Shown: positions 24,472-32,696 of the stretch, one piece after another
How the letters are laid out: every line of letters begins with the position of its first letter
How positions within the stretch are numbered: position 1 is the first letter of the stretch
DNA from: a bacterium
Lineage (GTDB): Bacteria > Bacillota > Bacilli > Lactobacillales > Streptococcaceae
Direction of reading: 5' to 3'
Assembly (NCBI GenBank): GCA_905221545.1
Contig: CAJNDO010000004.1
Span: forward strand, 62,001 to 126,000
Length of the DNA stretch: 64,000 nucleotides
The notes under the pieces: generated by a model
The model's database searches: none
What the model saw: the letters and a program-made list of their open reading frames with translations, nothing else
Told to the model about the DNA's origin: nothing
Position numbers and translations under genes: made by a program

Positions 24472-26386
24472 GTACTGGACTGAGCGTGCTTTACAACAGG
24501 AACAAAACGCTCAGATAGTTGCTGATAGGTATATGGCACAGATTGGCCAATCCTTGGCAGACTATAAGCACCAGCTGGTTTCTGAGATTGAGAAGTTCTA
24601 TGCCAGGTATGCAGTTGATAATAAAATGACTCATGCAGAGGCCAAGCAATATCTGACGGATAAAGAACGTAGAGAGTTTAAGCATGTAACCCTTGAAAGG
24701 TTCCGTGAAATGGCCTTAAATCCTGATACACCGACACCACTGTTGGACGCTTTGAGCTATCGCCATCGTATTAGTCGCAAGGAGGCTTTGCTTGCCGAAA
24801 TTGAGCGTCTAACGGCTGAACTATATGGAAAGCCAGACGGCATACATGACAAAGTCACAGAGGCTCTGAGCGACGTCTACATCAAAGGTAAAATCCATCA
24901 AGCTAAGAACTTGGCACATTTTGGAATCATAGAGAAGCCAATATTGGGTATAGATGCAGTTAAGCATAAGATGGCTAGTAACTGGAGTGGTAAAACATTC
25001 TCAACAAATGTGTGGGGGCATGATGCCACGGTTTATAAATCTATCAGCGATACTATTAACAAAGGCCTAACAGGAGGCTGGTCTATTGATAGAATGGCTA
25101 GAGCTCTTTCTGAACGTACAGGGGTCGCCTATCATAGGGCTGATACGCTTGTCAGGACTGAGACGACCTTTTATAATAACCTCGCGACGCTAGATACTAT
25201 TAAGGAATTAGGTGGCGACCACTACGAAATTGTAGCAGTCTTGGACAGTCGTACAAGTGAGATTTGTCAGTCAGAAAATCATAAGGTTTATTCTGTTAAA
25301 GAATACGAACCAGGACGAACCGCACCGCCTTTCCATGTTCGCTGTCGGTCCACTATCAGACCTGCAGTCAAGTCTGATAAGAAAGACAAGACTGATAAGA
25401 CTGACAGGACAGAAGAAGCAGAACAGATTAGCCCGTATCTCGATATATTACTACTAAGTAACGCTCCTGTAAAAATGGCAAAAGAGAAACGTTCTCTGGA
25501 CGAAATCTTTGCAGGATGGGAGCGTGAAGGGGAAGCGGTTAAAGAAAAACTGTTTGCGAAAGACTATAAGGAAGATACGAAATCTACGGATAAATTCTCT
25601 GAAGGATTAGATACAAAGATAAAAACTTTAGCAAATTTCTCTAATAATTCTAGAAAATGGTATAATGATTACGTAGAGAAAACTTTGTCTATTGAAGATA
25701 TTGAAAATGTTAGCGAAAAATTAAAAGAAGTTTTCGCTAATAGCAGTTATGCTATGCGTTTCAAATCTGAAAATATAGATAAATTGATAGATTCAAGTAG
25801 ATTTTTGAACCAGTTTGAAACTGGAACAAGCGGTGGTACTGTAAATGCGAAGTATCGTCGTCAAGCAAATGAACAACTTTTTGGTTTGCAAGGTAAAAGG
25901 CTGAAAAAACCTGAATTTGAAAAGTATGGCTACTTTGGAAATAAAGATCCTTATGAAGATTTTATCTATAATCTAAAAGCCTACGCTGGTGTTGAACAGT
26001 ATGGTGATATTATCGTTCATTTTTCAAAAGAGAAAATAGCTGATAGAACAACCTTTACAATAAACAATAGTTTGGGTCCAGCCGCTTTCAAAGACCTTGT
26101 TGCTGACAATCCTAACAAACCTCGTCTTGTAGGAATCGATAAAGATTATCTGGAAGATTATACTTCTATCTTGAAAAACACGAATATAGACACTCCAGAA
26201 AAAGTAAGTAAATCATTAGGAATAAGATATGTTGAAGCTCAATATCATGGAGAAGTTCTCTTATCTGATGTTTCTAGCATGTATTTTACAGACAGCAAGC
26301 CAACAAATAAACAAGTGGAAGCACTGAAAAAAATCGGAATAAAATTATTTATGAGAGAAGGTGATAGATTTGTTCGAATTAAATAA
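24440..26386 (+). CDS. MuF minor head protein fused to a putative ADP-ribosyltransferase-like toxin domain
   Basis: 648 residues from ATG 24440 (AGAGG seven bases upstream; ATG 24434 is too close to it). Residues ~215-310 are the SPP1 gp7/Mu F head domain (VRTETTFYNNL, LDSRTSEICQ, PPFHVRCRSTIRP). After a Lys/Asp-rich linker comes ~300 extra residues, AT-rich and unlike head proteins. It has FETGTSGGTVNAKYRR (~461), DRTTFTINNSLGPAA (~535) and VEAQYHGEVLLSD (~598), an order resembling DUF3626/ADP-ribosyltransferase folds. MuF polymorphic toxins of temperate Firmicute phages have this build. Toxin activity is inferred. Confidence 0.8.
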   Translation: MTSENKKKIDEYWTERALQQEQNAQIVADRYMAQIGQSLADYKHQLVSEIEKFYARYAVDNKMTHAEAKQYLTDKERREFKHVTLERFREMALNPDTPTPLLDALSYRHRISRKEALLAEIERLTAELYGKPDGIHDKVTEALSDVYIKGKIHQAKNLAHFGIIEKPILGIDAVKHKMASNWSGKTFSTNVWGHDATVYKSISDTINKGLTGGWSIDRMARALSERTGVAYHRADTLVRTETTFYNNLATLDTIKELGGDHYEIVAVLDSRTSEICQSENHKVYSVKEYEPGRTAPPFHVRCRSTIRPAVKSDKKDKTDKTDRTEEAEQISPYLDILLLSNAPVKMAKEKRSLDEIFAGWEREGEAVKEKLFAKDYKEDTKSTDKFSEGLDTKIKTLANFSNNSRKWYNDYVEKTLSIEDIENVSEKLKEVFANSSYAMRFKSENIDKLIDSSRFLNQFETGTSGGTVNAKYRRQANEQLFGLQGKRLKKPEFEKYGYFGNKDPYEDFIYNLKAYAGVEQYGDIIVHFSKEKIADRTTFTINNSLGPAAFKDLVADNPNKPRLVGIDKDYLEDYTSILKNTNIDTPEKVSKSLGIRYVEAQYHGEVLLSDVSSMYFTDSKPTNKQVEALKKIGIKLFMREGDRFVRIK

Positions 26387-26681
26387 TATAATCGGGTTAG
26401 ATATTGCAAGGAAAAATGTGCTAGTAACCTTAGTGGACGGACGTTGCGCTTTGGTTGATTTAAAAAGAAGGGTTTTTGTTGTTGAAATCTTATTAGATTC
26501 TTTTTACAAATGGATGGAATTTCCTAATTCTCCAAGTGAGGACGATATAGATATTATAAGAGAAATACTGCAACATCCGGAAAATGTAGGTTATGGCCCT
26601 TTAGCTGAAAAATACATGTTGAATCCTAAAGTAAAAAGCGATTTCGACAAAATGAAAAAAGAAGCTGGATATAATTACTAA
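26370..26681 (+). CDS. Small protein overlapping the MuF toxin gene, candidate immunity protein
   Basis: 103 residues from TTG 26370, which has AAGGTG six bases upstream (a GTG at 26361 is the alternative). It overlaps the MuF gene by 17 bp in another frame, shares its AT-rich codon use, and is followed by two terminators, so the pair is a closed cassette. The sequence starts FELNNIIGLDIARKNV and is acidic. No family recognised; immunity function is inferred from the layout. Confidence 0.6.
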   Translation: MFELNNIIGLDIARKNVLVTLVDGRCALVDLKRRVFVVEILLDSFYKWMEFPNSPSEDDIDIIREILQHPENVGYGPLAEKYMLNPKVKSDFDKMKKEAGYNY

Positions 26682-26682
26682 G

Positions 26683-26709
26683 AGCACCTAGAGAAATCTA
26701 AGTGCTTTT
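26683..26709 (+). terminator. Terminator after the toxin/immunity cassette
   Basis: AGCACCTAGA pairs with TCTAAGTGCT (one mismatch) around GAAA, then TTTTC. Confidence 0.7.
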
Positions 26710-26720
26710 CTTATGCTTTA

Positions 26721-26749
26721 ACCGTATGGAATCCCGTACGGTTTTCTTT
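26721..26749 (+). terminator. Second hairpin terminator before the scaffold gene
   Basis: ACCGTATGG pairs with CCGTACGGT (one wobble) around AATC, followed by TTTTCTTT. Finding two terminators inside a late operon implies antitermination or a local promoter for the head genes. A further small hairpin, CGTGG-TCGTTG-CCACG (26796-26811), sits before the next RBS. Confidence 0.7.
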
Positions 26750-26838
26750 CGCCCTGAGCATGGCGTTAAAAGGCTTTTTTACTTTACCAAAATGCCGTGG
26801 TCGTTGCCACGTTAAACAAACGTACAGGAGGAAAAGAA

Positions 26839-27405
26839 ATGAATCGTAAATTTTTGGAACAGTTAGGATTGACTGAAGAACAAGTTGAAGCAGTTATGAC
26901 CGAACACGGGAAATCAACTCAGGACCTACAAGCAAAGGTGTCTGCTGCAGAAGATAATGTCAAGGGCTTGCAAGACCAGTTGAAAGAGCGTGATAAGGAC
27001 ATGAAACAGCTCAAGAAAGACGCCGAGGGCAATGCTGACCTACAACAAAAATACTCAGACTTGGACAGCAAGTACAAGGCACAACAGAAGGAACATGAAC
27101 AACAACTCAAGACAATGCAACTAGATCACGCTATTGAAATGCACTTGAGCGGTCAGGTTCATGACGCTGGAATTGTGTCTAGTCTACTAGACAAGTCTAA
27201 ATTGGGATTAGGTGACAACGGAGCGGTGACTGGATTAGATGAACAGTTGACGGCTTTGAAGGAATCTAAAAGCTTTTTATTTGCTCCGGAAAAGGCTGTA
27301 GAACCACACATCGCTGGTGCTAAGCCACAAGGAACAACACAAGAAGAAACAGTTGCTAACGACCTGACAACGCAGATGATTAATGCGTTTACGTCAGATC
27401 TATAA
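26839..27405 (+). CDS. Capsid scaffolding protein (GP20 family)
   Basis: 188 residues from ATG 26839 with CAGGAGG upstream. Nearly the whole N-terminal two-thirds is coiled coil (DNVKGLQDQLKERDKDMKQL), and the C-terminal part (FLFAPEKAVEPHIAGAKP) is the capsid-interacting end typical of phage GP20 scaffolds. It guides procapsid assembly and is then lost. The longer frame from 26797 passes through the leader hairpin and is rejected. Confidence 0.88.
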   Translation: MNRKFLEQLGLTEEQVEAVMTEHGKSTQDLQAKVSAAEDNVKGLQDQLKERDKDMKQLKKDAEGNADLQQKYSDLDSKYKAQQKEHEQQLKTMQLDHAIEMHLSGQVHDAGIVSSLLDKSKLGLGDNGAVTGLDEQLTALKESKSFLFAPEKAVEPHIAGAKPQGTTQEETVANDLTTQMINAFTSDL

Positions 27406-27431
27406 TCAAAAAATAGAAAAGAGGAACAGAT

Positions 27432-28346
27432 ATGCCAGCAACATTGAACTATGCACAGGCTTACCAACAAGGTTTGCAAAATCGTTATAGTGAAAACGGA
27501 TTGTTATTCACTCAGAAACTTTGGAACTCTCCATCCAACACACTTTTGAAGTTCACAGGAGCTAAAGAAGTGAAAGTGCCACGTCTTTTGATTAAAGAAG
27601 GGCGCAAAGACCGTACACGTCGCACAATTACTAGCATTGACGCTAACTATGAAAACCAATGGGAAACATACACATTGACCAATGAGCGTTACTGGTCAAC
27701 ACTAGTAGACCCATCAGATGTTGACGAAACTAACTATGTTACTTCCATTGCTAACATTACTAAAACGTTCAACGATACTGAAAAAGTTCCAGAAATGGAT
27801 AAATTCATGGTATCTAAATTGTTCTCACGCAAGAAAGCACTTGATACAGAAAGCAAACAAATTAAGTCTTTGAATTTGACTGAGGAAAACTTCCTCACAA
27901 CATTTGATGAGTTGATGGAACAAATGGATGAAGCTGGAGTACCAGCAGAAGGTCGTGTTATTTTCTGTACGCCAACAGTTAAACGTATGATCAAGAACAT
28001 CAAGCAATTTGGTCGTACAGTCAATATCCACGGCCAAGGTACAGTGATTGACCGTTCTATTGGTCGTTTGGACGATGTGACGATTGAACCATCTATTCCA
28101 TCTGACCGTATGAATACCTTGTACAATTTCACAAATGGAGCTAAGGTTGACCCAACTGCTAAACAAATTCATTTCTTCTTGATTCATATTCCATGTATGG
28201 CAGCGCCACAAAAATATGAATTTGTAGGACTTGACGCACCAAGCGCTTCTTCAAGCGGTAACTACTTGTACTACGAACAATCTTACGATGATGTATTGCT
28301 ATTCCAGACTAAGCACGAAGGTCTAGCCTTTGTCGTCGCACCTTAA
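27432..28346 (+). CDS. Major capsid protein
   Basis: 304 residues, directly after the scaffold. It begins MPATLNYAQAYQQGLQNRY and contains RVIFCTPTVKRMIKNIKQFG (~176) and EQSYDDVLLFQTKHEGLAF near the end, as in HK97-fold capsids of SPP1/A118-like phages. Codon use is that of a strongly expressed gene. It has a good RBS (GAGGAAC). Confidence 0.9.
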   Translation: MPATLNYAQAYQQGLQNRYSENGLLFTQKLWNSPSNTLLKFTGAKEVKVPRLLIKEGRKDRTRRTITSIDANYENQWETYTLTNERYWSTLVDPSDVDETNYVTSIANITKTFNDTEKVPEMDKFMVSKLFSRKKALDTESKQIKSLNLTEENFLTTFDELMEQMDEAGVPAEGRVIFCTPTVKRMIKNIKQFGRTVNIHGQGTVIDRSIGRLDDVTIEPSIPSDRMNTLYNFTNGAKVDPTAKQIHFFLIHIPCMAAPQKYEFVGLDAPSASSSGNYLYYEQSYDDVLLFQTKHEGLAFVVAP

Positions 28347-28362
28347 AGAAGGAGGATAGAAA

Positions 28363-28602
28363 ATGTTAACAGTAAAAAAAGACAATCGTGTACTAGATAT
28401 TGATGAACTAGAAAAAGTAACCTTCCTTGAAGATGGTTACGATGTGGTTGAAATCAAAGATGGTGAGTATGTAGTCGTAGAGCCAGCAACTAACGGACGT
28501 ACTTACACTATTCAAGAGTACAATGCAGTAGTTGCTGAACGTGACCAAGCTCTTGCTGAACTTGAAAAACTATCTAAAAAATCCACTAAAGACGATAAGT
28601 AG
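28363..28602 (+). CDS. Small structural protein after capsid (79 aa)
   Basis: GAAGGAGG precedes the ATG. An acidic N-terminal beta region (LDIDELEKVTFLEDGYDVV) is followed by a coiled helix (QALAELEKLSKKSTKDDK). Genes at this place may be head decoration or connector accessories; family not recognised. Confidence 0.7.
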   Translation: MLTVKKDNRVLDIDELEKVTFLEDGYDVVEIKDGEYVVVEPATNGRTYTIQEYNAVVAERDQALAELEKLSKKSTKDDK

Positions 28603-28619
28603 AAAGAGAGGTTCTGCTG

Positions 28620-28973
28620 ATGGAGAAGAGAACATCGGAAGAAATTCAAAAGCATAACGAAGATGCTAGACAAGCCTTGATTGACTTGTATGAACAACGT
28701 TATACATGCTATCTAGAAGAGTTAGTGGTCGATGAAGTCATGCAGAACATTCTTAATTACTGCAATCGTGAGGATTTTCCTTTAGAGTTGCGATTTGTGG
28801 CCATTCAGATGGTTTATGTTGTTTGTAATCCTGACCAAGCTGTCCAAGGCAAGAATATTTCTGTTGGAGATACTCGTGTCGAATTGAGCAAGTCGGATGT
28901 TGCCAGACGTGCTGAAAGTGTCTTGCTAGACTTTACCAGTCAGCTACAGCGATTCAGAAAGTTGAGGTGGTAG
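28620..28973 (+). CDS. Head-tail connector protein
   Basis: 117 residues, helical, of the gp15/gp6 adaptor type that docks under the portal (DLYEQRYTCYLEELVVDE, then VELSKSDVARRAESVLLDF). It lies in the standard connector position, one base from the next gene. Confidence 0.78.
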   Translation: MEKRTSEEIQKHNEDARQALIDLYEQRYTCYLEELVVDEVMQNILNYCNREDFPLELRFVAIQMVYVVCNPDQAVQGKNISVGDTRVELSKSDVARRAESVLLDFTSQLQRFRKLRW

Positions 28974-28974
28974 G

Positions 28975-29331
28975 ATGAATATCAATGATGTCTTATCTCA
29001 GGCAACACCAAGTATTGAATGGACCTATGATAAAAAGATGGATGTGTTTGATACTGTCGAGGGTACGAAGCCTAACGGGGCTGATTTCGTAGAGTTCAAA
29101 GAAGTCTACAAGAAGGCCCCCTGTCGTGTCTCTATTCGCAACTTAGTGAATACAGAGCAGAACGAAGCGCATCAACTCAAGACAGAACACAAGATTTTCT
29201 GTTCACCTAAATTTGCTATCAAAGCTGGTAGTAAAATAATTGTGGATGGTATCAAGTACCTGACAAGTGAAGATCCAATGGTTTATGTAACGCATCAAGA
29301 AATTGTGGTGAGACGGCATGAGTGGCTATGA
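28975..29331 (+). CDS. Head closure/minor capsid protein
   Basis: 118 residues, beta-rich, matching the phage minor capsid 1-type/head-closure pattern (FKEVYKKAPCRVSIRNL, then FAIKAGSKIIVDGIKYLTSED). It seals DNA in the head before tail joining. It overlaps the next gene by 14 bp. Confidence 0.78.
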   Translation: MNINDVLSQATPSIEWTYDKKMDVFDTVEGTKPNGADFVEFKEVYKKAPCRVSIRNLVNTEQNEAHQLKTEHKIFCSPKFAIKAGSKIIVDGIKYLTSEDPMVYVTHQEIVVRRHEWL

Positions 29332-29746
29332 TGATAGTGATGTTCAAGAGTTCTTGAAACGACTTGAACGAGCTCAGGCAATTATTGACTCTGAGTTTAT
29401 GCAGGCTGCTAAAGATATCGGCCTAGCCTTTTTGAAAGAGGTTAAGGAACGAACACCAAAGGGCTTAACAGGCAAACTCAATCAATCCTGGAAGATGGAA
29501 GTGACCAAAAACGGAAACGTGTACGAGGTTATCGCATTCAACCCTATGGAATATGCTTCTTTCGTCGAAAGCGGACACCGTCAGAAAGTAGGGCGATATG
29601 TTCCTGCAATTGGCAAGCGCTTGGTCAATCCTTGGGTAGAAGGGCGCTTTATGATGCGACTGACAGAAGAACAGATTAAACAGAAAATCCCACAAATCAC
29701 GCAACAAATCGAAGAGAAGCTAAAGGAGGAACTAGGTGGATTATAG
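29318..29746 (+). CDS. HK97 gp10-like tail completion protein
   Basis: 142 residues. FLKEVKERTPKGLTGKLNQS (~44-63) and FNPMEYASFVESGHRQKVGR (~80-99) are hallmarks of the HK97-gp10_like family, which acts at the head-tail junction. It overlaps the tail terminator gene by 11 bp. Confidence 0.85.
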   Translation: MSGYDDSDVQEFLKRLERAQAIIDSEFMQAAKDIGLAFLKEVKERTPKGLTGKLNQSWKMEVTKNGNVYEVIAFNPMEYASFVESGHRQKVGRYVPAIGKRLVNPWVEGRFMMRLTEEQIKQKIPQITQQIEEKLKEELGGL

Positions 29747-30158
29747 TATTAGACCACTCGTCATCAAGCAACTCAAAGATGTGTTTGGGTGCAAGGTGTA
29801 TGACGAACAAATCCAGCAAGGATTGAAAACACCTTGTTTTATTGTAGATGTGAAACCTGTGACTCGTAAGCGGTTGGCCAACCAAAACGATAAGCAGGTT
29901 TTTATTGTCTTGCTGCATTACTACACCGAAAAAACAACCGACTTGTACCAGAAGTTTGAGGAGATTGAAACGGTGTTTAATTCGCCTTCTTTTCGTTATT
30001 TAGGGGATAAGTACCCTATCAATGACTTGAAGGTGGAATACAATGCGAATGATTTGATATGCACATTTACAATCACTCGATACGTTCGATGGGTTGAAGA
30101 AGAACCGACAATGCAAATATTAGAAAGGATAGGTGAAACTTCTCATGGAAATGAATGA
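29736..30158 (+). CDS. Tail terminator protein
   Basis: 140 residues, GTG start with AAAGGAGGA upstream. The alpha-beta pattern (VIKQLKDVFGCKVYDEQIQQ, VFIVLLHYYTE, FTITRYVRW) fits the small tail terminator family found just before the sheath genes in PBSX-like tails. It caps the tail tube at the head end. Confidence 0.78.
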   Translation: MDYSIRPLVIKQLKDVFGCKVYDEQIQQGLKTPCFIVDVKPVTRKRLANQNDKQVFIVLLHYYTEKTTDLYQKFEEIETVFNSPSFRYLGDKYPINDLKVEYNANDLICTFTITRYVRWVEEEPTMQILERIGETSHGNE

Positions 30159-30345
30159 AGAAGTAGGTTATGTAACCGAACCAGTGGTACCAACCACTGA
30201 AGATAAATTTGGCAAAGAGGCGCTACTCAAGTATTTTGAAGATGATGCAACTTTGTTAAACATTTTGCTGGAAGATGACCAGTCATACTCACTAGCAGAA
30301 GTAAGACGCATTTTAGAAGACTGGAGAAAGGGTGTGGCTAACTAA
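30145..30345 (+). CDS. Hypothetical protein before the sheath gene (66 aa)
   Basis: Starts MEMNEEVGYVTEPVVPTTED at 30145 (ATG 30151 is an alternative) and ends exactly at the first base of the sheath gene. It is acidic with a helical end (YSLAEVRRILEDWRKG). Function unknown. Confidence 0.68.
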   Translation: MEMNEEVGYVTEPVVPTTEDKFGKEALLKYFEDDATLLNILLEDDQSYSLAEVRRILEDWRKGVAN

Positions 30346-31628
30346 TGGCACAATGGACAGTACAGAATAAACGAGTTCCAAAGGCCTACATCAATTTTGT
30401 ATCAAGAGATGATGTGATTATTCCTTTGGAAGACAATACGATTGCAGCAGTTATGATTGCTGGATCTTGGGGAGAACCTGGTGCTTTCACACTTGTTGAT
30501 GGCACAAACAACTTCCGCCGACTATTTGGTAAACCGATTGATGAACTTCTTCCGATTCGTGAAGCCTTGAAAGGGACTGGTAAGGTCCTTGTTTATAATG
30601 GTGTGAATAACACTGGGGTACAGGCTACGAAAACAGAAAGCGATATGGTCGTTACAGCTAAATACAAAGGATTGGCTGGTAACCATATTCATGTTATCTT
30701 CAAGAAACAAGTTGAGACTGGATTTGAAGTGACGACAGTTTTCTTTGGCAAAGAAGTTGACAAACAAATCATCACAGCCTTGCCATTTAAAAATGAATAT
30801 GTGAATGTAACAGGTACTCTAACAACAGAAGACAAAACAATCTTGCTTGAAGGTGGTACTGATGGTGCTACAACCAATTCAGAGGTTGAGGATTTCCTCA
30901 ATGCACTCGATACTCAAGACTTCCGTGTCTTGGCTCTAGGTACTGACGAAAGCGCAACGAAAGCACTTGTTACAGCTCACATCAAGAAATGGCGTGACGC
31001 TGGTCGTTCAGTTATTGCAGTCTTGAATGATTACACGGACGCTGACGATGAAGGTGTTGTATCAGTCGGAAACGGAGTCACGTTAAGCGATGGCATGAAA
31101 CTAAGCGCCAAGGACTGTGTGTACTTCGTAGCTGGTAAGTACGCAGGGGCTGGCTTGCAATCTAATACATTCAAGTCTTATCCAGGCGCTATCGACTGTG
31201 AACGTAAGAACGAAGCAGAGGCTGAAAAGCTCATTAATAAAGGTCAGCTTATCTTTGCTTATAGAAATGAAAAAGTGATTATCCTGTCAGATGTGAACTC
31301 ATTTACTAGCTATACGGCAGAACACAGTCGTATTTTTGGTAAGAACAAACTTGTCCGCACTATGGATAATATCAATGCTAACGTCAAGTATATCTTTGAG
31401 AACTACTTCATCGGTAAAGTACCAAACAATGTGAATGGTCGTGAGTTATTTAAACAACGAATTATCACAATGGTCCTTGACCCACTTGCTCAAAAGCAAG
31501 CCTTGGAGTATAAAGCGAAAGATATCGAGATTTCACAAGGTATTACTAAAGAGTCTGTCGTGGTTAACTTGCCAGTTGTCTTGACTGACGCTATGGAAAT
31601 CTTGTACATGACGGTTATCTGTGATTAA
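30345..31628 (+). CDS. Contractile tail sheath protein (XkdK-like)
   Basis: 427 residues. It starts MAQWTVQNKRVPKAYINF and shows sheath features: ALGTDESATKALVTAHIKKW (~207), GLQSNTFKSYPGAIDCERKN (~267) and NCNANVKYIFENY-type helices before a C-terminal strand-exchange tail. This gene shows that the phage has a contractile tail. It is followed by the tube gene after 18 bp. Confidence 0.92.
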   Translation: MAQWTVQNKRVPKAYINFVSRDDVIIPLEDNTIAAVMIAGSWGEPGAFTLVDGTNNFRRLFGKPIDELLPIREALKGTGKVLVYNGVNNTGVQATKTESDMVVTAKYKGLAGNHIHVIFKKQVETGFEVTTVFFGKEVDKQIITALPFKNEYVNVTGTLTTEDKTILLEGGTDGATTNSEVEDFLNALDTQDFRVLALGTDESATKALVTAHIKKWRDAGRSVIAVLNDYTDADDEGVVSVGNGVTLSDGMKLSAKDCVYFVAGKYAGAGLQSNTFKSYPGAIDCERKNEAEAEKLINKGQLIFAYRNEKVIILSDVNSFTSYTAEHSRIFGKNKLVRTMDNINANVKYIFENYFIGKVPNNVNGRELFKQRIITMVLDPLAQKQALEYKAKDIEISQGITKESVVVNLPVVLTDAMEILYMTVICD

Positions 31629-31646
31629 GAAAGGAGAAACTAGCTA

Positions 31647-32111
31647 ATGGCTATTATGAGTCAATTAGATGCTTTGTCTGCTAAAGAAGGAACGGTCTTC
31701 TTTACAATCAATGACAAGCAGTATGAACTAGCAGAGCTTATCTCTCTAGAAGCAAAAATTGAATACACAAAAGCTGACGTGACCCCTCTCAACTCTCGTA
31801 TGAAGGGTGGTAAGATTGTGGGTGCAGAAGGGACAGGTTCATTGAAGATGTACTACCACCGCCCAGAATTAAAGGCGATGGCTTTAAATTATGTCAAGCA
31901 AGGTATTTTGCCTCGTATCGATATCAAGTGTACCAATGAAGACCGTTCATCTCGTGCAGGTCGCTATACCATCGTTTTGAAAGGGGTTCTGTTCAAAGAA
32001 TCACTTATCTTTAAACTAGATGGGTCAGCAGATGAGGTCATTGACGAAGAAACGGACTTCACATTCCAAGATTTTGATATCTTATCAGAATTCCAAGAAA
32101 TTACATACTAA
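31647..32111 (+). CDS. Tail tube protein (XkdM-like, DUF2001)
   Basis: 154 residues. DVTPLNSRMKGGKIVGAEGT (~46) and KMYYHRPELKAMALNYVKQ (~66) match the PBSX XkdM tube family. It forms the inner tube below the sheath. Start with AAAGGAG upstream. Confidence 0.9.
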   Translation: MAIMSQLDALSAKEGTVFFTINDKQYELAELISLEAKIEYTKADVTPLNSRMKGGKIVGAEGTGSLKMYYHRPELKAMALNYVKQGILPRIDIKCTNEDRSSRAGRYTIVLKGVLFKESLIFKLDGSADEVIDEETDFTFQDFDILSEFQEITY

Positions 32112-32126
32112 CACAAGGAGGAAATA

Positions 32127-32531
32127 GTGGTGAGTGGATTACAAGCGTTTTTGAAACAAAACAAAAAAGGGGAAGAGACTAAGGATGTCTTGCTTCCTTC
32201 TTTTGAGGAACCAGTTAAAATTCGAGTCTTGAGTGCTCGTGAAGCGGACTTAATCAATGACCGTTGCTTTGTCAATAAGCCTGGTCGTAACGGACGTCAA
32301 GAGCGTGTTTTTGACGGTGTTAAATATAACCGTGAAATCTGTATTGCGTCTATCGTGGTTCCTGACCTTAACGATAAAGAATTGCAAGATTCTTATGGAA
32401 CAATGGGAGCTTCTGAGTTATTCGGTACTATGTTTAATTGGGGCGAAAGCGCCTTGATTTTGGAAGCTGTAACCGAACTCAGCGGTATCAACCAAACTTT
32501 CCAAGACAAGGTTGACGAGGCAAAAAACTAA
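32127..32531 (+). CDS. Tail assembly chaperone, frame 0 product (XkdN-like)
   Basis: 134 residues, GTG start (a second GTG follows directly) with AAGGAGG upstream. The XkdN pattern is visible (VKIRVLSAREADLINDRCF, ~31-49). Its final codons GCA AAA AAC form the slippery heptamer A AAA AAC before TAA, so a fraction of ribosomes should shift -1 into the downstream frame. Chaperones coat the tape measure during tail assembly. Confidence 0.88.
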   Translation: MVSGLQAFLKQNKKGEETKDVLLPSFEEPVKIRVLSAREADLINDRCFVNKPGRNGRQERVFDGVKYNREICIASIVVPDLNDKELQDSYGTMGASELFGTMFNWGESALILEAVTELSGINQTFQDKVDEAKN

Positions 32532-32686
32532 TAAAAGAGGACGCGGAGGCACAACTTGCCTACTTCGCCCTCGTAAACTATTACATTCGCCCTAGTGAAT
32601 TTGTGAATATGGATGTAGAAGAAAAAGCCTTTTTCGCTGCAGTCATGCACGAAGAGGGGCTACAACGTAAAAAAATGAAGAAGTGA
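32127..32686 (+). CDS. Tail assembly chaperone, -1 frameshift fusion (186 aa)
   Basis: Slippage at 32522-32528 joins the 134-residue XkdN product to a 52-residue extension (LIKEDAEAQLAYFALVNYYI..., ending QRKKMKK) read from 32528 to the TGA at 32684-32686. The extension has no start codon of its own near the beginning, is protein-like and ends just before the tape measure RBS. Two overlapping chaperone products through a -1 shift are a conserved feature of tailed phages. Confidence 0.82.
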
Positions 32687-32696
32687 GGTGATTCTA

